Origin: Histomonas meleagridis
Taxonomy: Eukaryota; Parabasalia; Tritrichomonadida; Dientamoebidae
Assembly (NCBI GenBank): GCA_020186115.1
Contig: WSYJ01000170.1
Span: 1-41,769, forward strand
DNA: 41,769 nt
Reading direction: 5' to 3'
Positions 37,500 to 41,769 of this stretch are shown here, piece by piece. How positions within the stretch are numbered: the stretch's first letter is position 1; each line of letters opens with the position of its first letter. A program made the translations under genes and the position numbers. The notes beneath the pieces are model-generated. The model was not told the DNA's origin. It saw only the letters and a program-made list of their open reading frames with translations, and made no database searches.

Positions 37500-39155
37500 A
37501 CACTATCATTTTATTATCAAACATTTTATTAATTCAGATAATTTTGGTGTAATAGAAGGAGGTAAAGATGCAAAAAAATTTTGAGAAATGTTTTCTAATG
37601 TTAATCTGTCTTTAAACCATATTAATGCATGAACATGTGGTGCACCTCTGGCTTGAAATTCTAAACGCCAGCAATAATTAGTAACTTCACCAAAGTTCAT
37701 ATTTTAATGATTAATCTTTTTTAATTTTTGTAAATCTTTCTTTCCAAATTAACATTTTTTCAAACGGGCAAGATCTAATATCTAATTTATTATATCCAAT
37801 ACCACTAATAATTTTTTCTGTCTCATTTACTTCAGGCCACTTATTAACAAAAGTAAAAGTTATCATGAGATCAGGATCACCTAAATATGAACACATCCCT
37901 CTGACATGTGATTGTTTATAATACCAATAAATAGGTGAAGATGGATCATTTTGTATTTTGATTGATGAGGGAATTTATCTGGATGCACCATTGGGAATAT
38001 TAACACGTTGAAGATTAATTCTATTATATATAAAAGAAGCTATTTTAGCCATTATAGCATTATATAAAAAAAGAATCATTGTAAACTGTAATCTACCACA
38101 CCTAAAAAGAATAATGAGAACCGAAAAGAACAGCAGCTTTTTGGCGAATTGTTATACCGGGAATAGTCGGCATATTGCCAAAAAAGAATATTAAAAGAAA
38201 ACACATTAAAAGAGCCTTTCCTATATCAACATGAATTATTTCACTTTTCCCTTCCGAATTTGGTAATGTAATTGGTCTTTTTGTATAATCAATTTCATTG
38301 ATATTATGATTTTCGCTAATGGGTATTTCAGCAATACCAATAACATCATTGTTTGATGCAAAAGCTGGATCAATTTTTGTTCTGTAAAAATTAACATATA
38401 GTGGAGCAATTTCTGAAGATAACGGGTTATTATTTTACGGCCAATCAAAAATAGAATTCAGTTTCTCCATGTCAGGCTTTTTATGGCTGTTTATTAGGGA
38501 ATCTAAGTTTAAATACCCTGTACCACTTTTTCTTGAACTTAAAGAAAATGTTCCATGAAGGTGAGGTGAACCAATACCACCATTTTCAATTTGAACATTA
38601 TTTTATAAAAAAGCGATTGATAAATTGCTATTAATAAGAAATCGTTGATCACCATCAAGTAATATTTCCGTAATATTATCATACATTTCTCCCATTTTAC
38701 GATTGAATATTTTAATATCTTGATTAATATGTATAGAACTATTCCACATAAAATGCTATTTATAATCTAATTCATAATTTTGGTCATCATCTAATATTGG
38801 TGGTGAAGAATAATTTGAATATTTTTTTTAGTGAATTTAAAAAGTCGAAATGAATAGGTTCTAACGGTTCAAAGTGTTCAATGTAAAGAGAATTCAAACG
38901 TTTATCATTTTCAATACAATCTTTTAGTAAAACGTAAATTTGAGGGGGATCTGAATTAACAGTGGCAGATTTTGCTAATGAAATAAGTCTATTAATTCTT
39001 GTTGGAAGATTAAACTTCAAAAGTTGAGTACGGAATGAAGAAACTGAATAACACAAAGAAGAAAAAAGAGAAGAAAGAGTAGGCTTTATTGCTATGTTGA
39101 TTAAATGATCGAAAATGAATCTGTTTATGGCGAAGAATTCATTGTAGAATTCCAT
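37500..39155 (-). pseudogene. Helitron-like Rep (Helitron_like_N) relic
   Basis: Reading from 39155 down: a 122-codon open stretch (LTIALPT-like helical, RINRLISLAKSATV), then a GGIGSPHLHGTFSLSSR piece near 38570, SHVRGMCSYLGDPDLMITFT (37920-37860) with NKWPEV, and finally RLEFQARGAPHVHALIWFKD (37670-37612). The last is the H-x-H metal site of the HUH nuclease in Helitrons, and GDPDLMITFT..NKWPE is the block usually found before it. The catalytic tyrosines and the Pif1 helicase are missing, since the frame ends at 37506. At least five breaks are present. Confidence 0.72.
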
Positions 39156-39347
39156 TTAGAGAAGTGAAGTGATTATGAGGTTTCTCTGTAAGCATAGAAT
39201 TTTTTACTCAAATATGATTATCCGACCATTGAGATGTCAAAATTAAATTAAGGAAGAATTGATAATAAAAATTAGGGGGTAAAAAAACATGATAAAAATA
39301 GAAATTTGTAATTAATATAACATAAAAATAAAACATGAGGTGAGCTG
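39156..39347. other. spacer before the palindrome
   Basis: AT-rich. No gene. Confidence 0.4.
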
Positions 39348-39415
39348 GTTGTTATGATTTACTTTAAAATTTCCGACCGCAAGCGGCCGGAAATTTTAAA
39401 GTAAATCATAACAAC
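39348..39415. repeat. 68-bp near-perfect palindrome
   Basis: 28-bp arms (39348-39375 and 39388-39415) match exactly. The 12-bp centre ACCGCAAGCGGC extends the stem (CCG/CGG) around a CAAG loop with one A-C mismatch. The outer arm GTTATGATTTACTTTAAAAT is unlike the Polinton hairpins. Confidence 0.92.
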
Positions 39416-39710
39416 CCAGTGCGAATCGAATGTATTTAATTTCAAGAAATTTTAATTTTTTTAATATAGTTAGTACAAACTATTTTTTAAATTATAATTA
39501 TATATAGAAGGTAGGTATAAATATAACTTTTCAAGTTTCCTTGAAGTGTCACTTTTTAGAAAGAAATAATTTTAAATTTAATAAGAAATTTTATTAAATG
39601 ATTGATATTTTCTCTCGGAATCTTAATAATCTTTACTAAATCCAGTGCGAACCAAATGTTTTTAATTTCAAGAAATTTTAATTTTTCTAATATAGTTAGT
39701 ACAAACTTTT
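39414..39710. repeat. direct repeat pair (~68 bp) 225 bp apart
   Basis: CCAGTGCGAA followed by TTTAATTTCAAGAAATTTTA and ATATAGTTAGTACAAACT occurs at 39416-39482 and 39641-39706. The second copy ends about 35 bp before Polinton end C. Confidence 0.85.
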
Positions 39711-39789
39711 AGTTTATACTTTTAGATTTTAATAATATATACAAAGTAGGTATATAATGCGGTCGGGAATGATTACGAGGACCCGAACG

Positions 39790-39965
39790 ATAGCACTTTT
39801 CATGCCACTTTTCACATAAACCTATCAAAAACCTCGTATAACCAACACGAATTGTCCCCGGTTATGTTTGATAGGACATTTATCCTATTCAATTTATCTT
39901 CGGTCGGAGGTTAGTAGTCAAAAAGCGACGGCTATTGTTTGATCGCATGGCAAACTTTATTTTTC
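39790..39965 (+). pseudogene. relic of the terminal Polinton small gene, copy C
   Basis: Matches 33830-34003 (complement) and 9960-10130. DSTFHATFHINLSKT is readable, then frame changes and stops follow. No ATG remains. Confidence 0.5.
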
Positions 39966-39969
39966 ATAA

Positions 39970-40311
39970 ATGCTCAAACCTGTAATCAAAACGTATTTTT
40001 GTACTTCACAAAAAGAAAACCGTTTTCCGCCTGAATTTGTGGATTCTCAAAATCCTAGATATATAGTAGTACAGCAATGTAAGTGTAAATTTAAGGATTA
40101 TTTAGTATCTGATGTTTCAATGCATGCTGATTTCATTGAACGTGACCATTATGAAGATTATTTTTGTATTTATACAAATGAAAACAGGACTAAATATAAG
40201 AAATATGAATATAAAAGTAGAAAACCAAATTTTAAAATATGGTTTAAAGAAATGAATGATAAAGAAATTGAACCAGAATATTTTATGTTAGAATTATTAT
40301 TAATTTATTAA
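39970..40311 (+). CDS. unknown Polinton-C protein, 113 residues
   Basis: Intact frame. NPRYIVVQQCKCKFKDYLVS, then FCIYTNENRTKYKKYEY and KPNFKIWFKEMNDKEIEPEY, with a hydrophobic end (FMLELLLIY). Alternating hydrophobic and polar residues and few helices suggest a beta-sandwich, and the end would suit a jelly-roll minor capsid (penton) protein. It is at a virion-gene position in the element. That is a guess from pattern, not a recognised match. No counterpart exists in copies A or B within this window. Confidence 0.55.
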   Translation: MLKPVIKTYFCTSQKENRFPPEFVDSQNPRYIVVQQCKCKFKDYLVSDVSMHADFIERDHYEDYFCIYTNENRTKYKKYEYKSRKPNFKIWFKEMNDKEIEPEYFMLELLLIY

Positions 40312-40332
40312 ATAAAAATCATTTTTTATCAA

Positions 40333-41769
40333 TGTTTACTATTGAGAATGCTACGAAAGGAATAAAAACTAATGTTGTTGATGCTTCTGAAATTATTGAT
40401 AAAGATGACTCACAAAAAGTTTTATAGGGTGTTCAAAAAGTCATGACCCCCCCTCCTATCTCAATGAATAAACAATTTTAGATATTCTTGTTTATTTATG
40501 TGATATAGTATTCTCCATTGTTTTCTATTATCCACTTCAATCTTTTGATCCATTCCAAGAACACGCTTTGAAGCTCTTCAAAATTGACGTGTTCCCATGC
40601 CGTTAAAATTTGAGTTTTTTAATTGATGTTTCGATTTTATCTCTTTATCTTCCAAATATTTTTTTAAATAACCAAATAACCAAAAGTCGCATGGGCTGAT
40701 GTCAGGAGAATAAGGTGGGTGCGGAATGGATTTAAGCTTTATTTGATTTAATTTTTGTTGAACTAAATTTCCTTTGTGAACTTTACAATTGTCCATATGA
40801 ATCATCATTTGATCTAAGTCCAATTGATCCTCATCCTCATTTGTATTTTTAATTATTTCTTCAATAATATTATCGATGAAATAGCGTTGATTATATTTTT
40901 TGCCTTTTGGTAGAAAATCAATGCATAATAGGGAATTTCCATTGAAGAACATTGTCAGCATGATTTTTTCACTGTCAATTTTCTTTTGGGTACGGGTTGG
41001 CACTTCATCTCGTGATGCTGCATACATATAAGAACTTTGATAATTAAAATAAAACCATGACTCATCCCCAGTCATTATATTAATGAAATTTTTCTTTTCC
41101 GCTTTTTCTAATATTTTTAAAAATTGATTTTTGACATATCGACTCTTTCCAATTTTTGTTCTTCCGTCAAATCATGGGGGACCCATTTCCTAGTGAAGCG
41201 CCTCAACCCCATGTCCTCATAAAGAACTTTTAATACAGTATTTGGAGTCACTGATAATTGCTTTGCAATTAAGCGGGCTGAAATAAATGGTTGCTTTTGA
41301 AGAATTTTTTGAAATTGGATGAACAAGATCAGATGGGGGGTCTCCCCTGTACGTTCCTCATCAAGGCATGAAAAGTCACCTTTTTTGAATTTTCTACACC
41401 ACCTTTTGACTGTACTTATATGAACTGTATTATTTCCCAAGACAGTGAACATTTCTCTGTATATGGCTTTGTATCTTTTTCCTGAGAGGAAGAGAAATTT
41501 AATAATGAATCTTTGTTCGACGGCATCCATGAAAAAAAGTGACGGTTCTTCTCAAATTTTTTTGCGTCACCAAAATTTAAATTAAATTTTTCTCGATATG
41601 CAATTAATCAAAAATCACATATTTCACATATATAAGATCTTCATTAACTATATTTTAATATTATATGAATATTTTATTTATAAACTAATCACAGCCCATA
41701 ATAGGAGGGGGGGTCAGGACTTTTTGAACACCCTATAGAAAATTATCCAACAAATGACAAAATAACAGA
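40333..41769 (+). CDS. Polinton-C gene interrupted by a mariner (5' part, runs off the window)
   Basis: ATG at 40333 opens a frame (MFTIENATKGIKTNVVDASE) that reaches the mariner at 40425 after 30 codons. On the far side (41738-41769) the same frame continues open to the window edge if one TA is kept, so the insertion is the only break seen. The product is acidic at its start and unrecognised. It starts 22 nt after the previous gene's stop in the same direction. Confidence 0.5.
40425..40459. repeat. mariner left terminal inverted repeat
   Basis: 35 bp, including a run of seven C. Pairs with 41701-41735. Confidence 0.9.
40479..41530 (-). pseudogene. mariner transposase (two frameshifts)
   Basis: About 350 codons from ATG 41530 to TAA 40479. 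Residues 1-137 hold two helix-turn-helix units (HISTVKRWCRKFKKGDF and SARLIAKQLSVTPNTVLKVL) and the WVPHDLT linker. The catalytic part has TGDESWFYF (first Asp), IHMDNCKVHKG (second Asp) and PPYSPDISPCDFWLFG (third Asp). The second and third are separated by 34 residues, the D34D signature of mariner. Frameshifts occur near 41118 (T run) and near 40620, after which WEHVNFEELQ and NNGEYY give the proper C-terminus. Both breaks are single-base events, so the copy is young. Confidence 0.88.
41701..41735. repeat. mariner right terminal inverted repeat
   Basis: Inverted partner of 40425-40459. One mismatch. Confidence 0.9.

Larger units (their letters stand above)
40425..41735 (-). mobile_element. 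complete mariner transposon (1.3 kb)
   Basis: The ends are 35-bp inverted repeats starting TAGGGTGTTCAAAAAGTC and ending CTCCTAT, with one mismatch (A/C at position 19). TA dinucleotides flank both sides as target duplication. Size (about 1311 bp) and layout match the Tvmar family described in Trichomonas vaginalis. Family identity is inferred. Confidence 0.9.
39738..41769 (+). mobile_element. Polinton/Maverick copy C, left end (continues past the window)
   Basis: Begins ACAAAGTAGGTATATAATGC like copy A, then GGTCGGGAATGATTACGAGG, then jumps straight to the terminal small-gene region, lacking the GC-rich hairpin half and the 300 bp that follow it in A. A gene absent from A and B comes next (39970). 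A mariner splits the following gene. Confidence 0.65.

Overview
The window looks like a repeat-choked piece of a trichomonad (parabasalid) nuclear genome, most likely Trichomonas or a close relative. It is AT-rich. Its intronless single-copy genes have very short leaders and TCA-type initiator motifs just upstream of ATG. It carries mariner, Polinton/Maverick, Tigger/pogo-like, Tc1-like and Helitron-like elements, a mix known from Trichomonas vaginalis. Species cannot be fixed from sequence alone.

Layout. (1) 1-7500 is host DNA. A Tigger-like transposase scrap and an isolated Polinton-end sequence come first. Four plus-strand host genes follow: a nitrilase/omega-amidase-type hydrolase, an EF-hand protein resembling flagellar DRC8, a Lys-rich linker-histone-like protein, and a beta-helix protein ending in two RING fingers that is split by a frameshift. 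A Tc1/IS630-type transposase relic closes the block. (2) 7708-23198 is one large element (here 'E') bounded by 1.7-1.9 kb inverted repeats with a perfect 27-bp tip. It encodes a fragment of an archaeo-eukaryotic primase, a divergent small gene with 13-residue repeats, and a RuvC-like (poxvirus A22-type) Holliday-junction resolvase flanked by oppositely oriented satellite arrays. (3) Polinton copy A (about 9608-13590, possibly to 15900) sits inside E. It carries a broken major capsid gene, two small amphipathic proteins and several small unknown genes, followed by a chromodomain gene between direct repeats and a tail-fibre-like fragment. (4) 23674-34200 holds Polinton copy B in the opposite orientation. 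It has the same capsid block plus extra genes and a protein-primed-type DNA polymerase B that is split by a Tigger-like transposon and cut off by another transposase fragment. (5) 34205-39415 is a graveyard: an integrase-like N-terminus, an acidic unknown gene, a Tc1 relic and a Helitron Rep relic. (6) 39740-41769 is a third Polinton end (C). One of its genes is interrupted by a complete 1.3-kb mariner whose removal at TA would leave the frame open.

Almost every mobile gene is broken, usually by one-base changes in A/T runs or single new stops. Polinton copies A and B are broken at different sites, so they decayed (or were mis-sequenced) independently. The strongest signals for follow-up are element E, the cruciform-like surroundings of its resolvase, the symmetric divergent promoter of the Polinton capsid block, and a Polinton hairpin whose arms differ between copies by compensatory changes.
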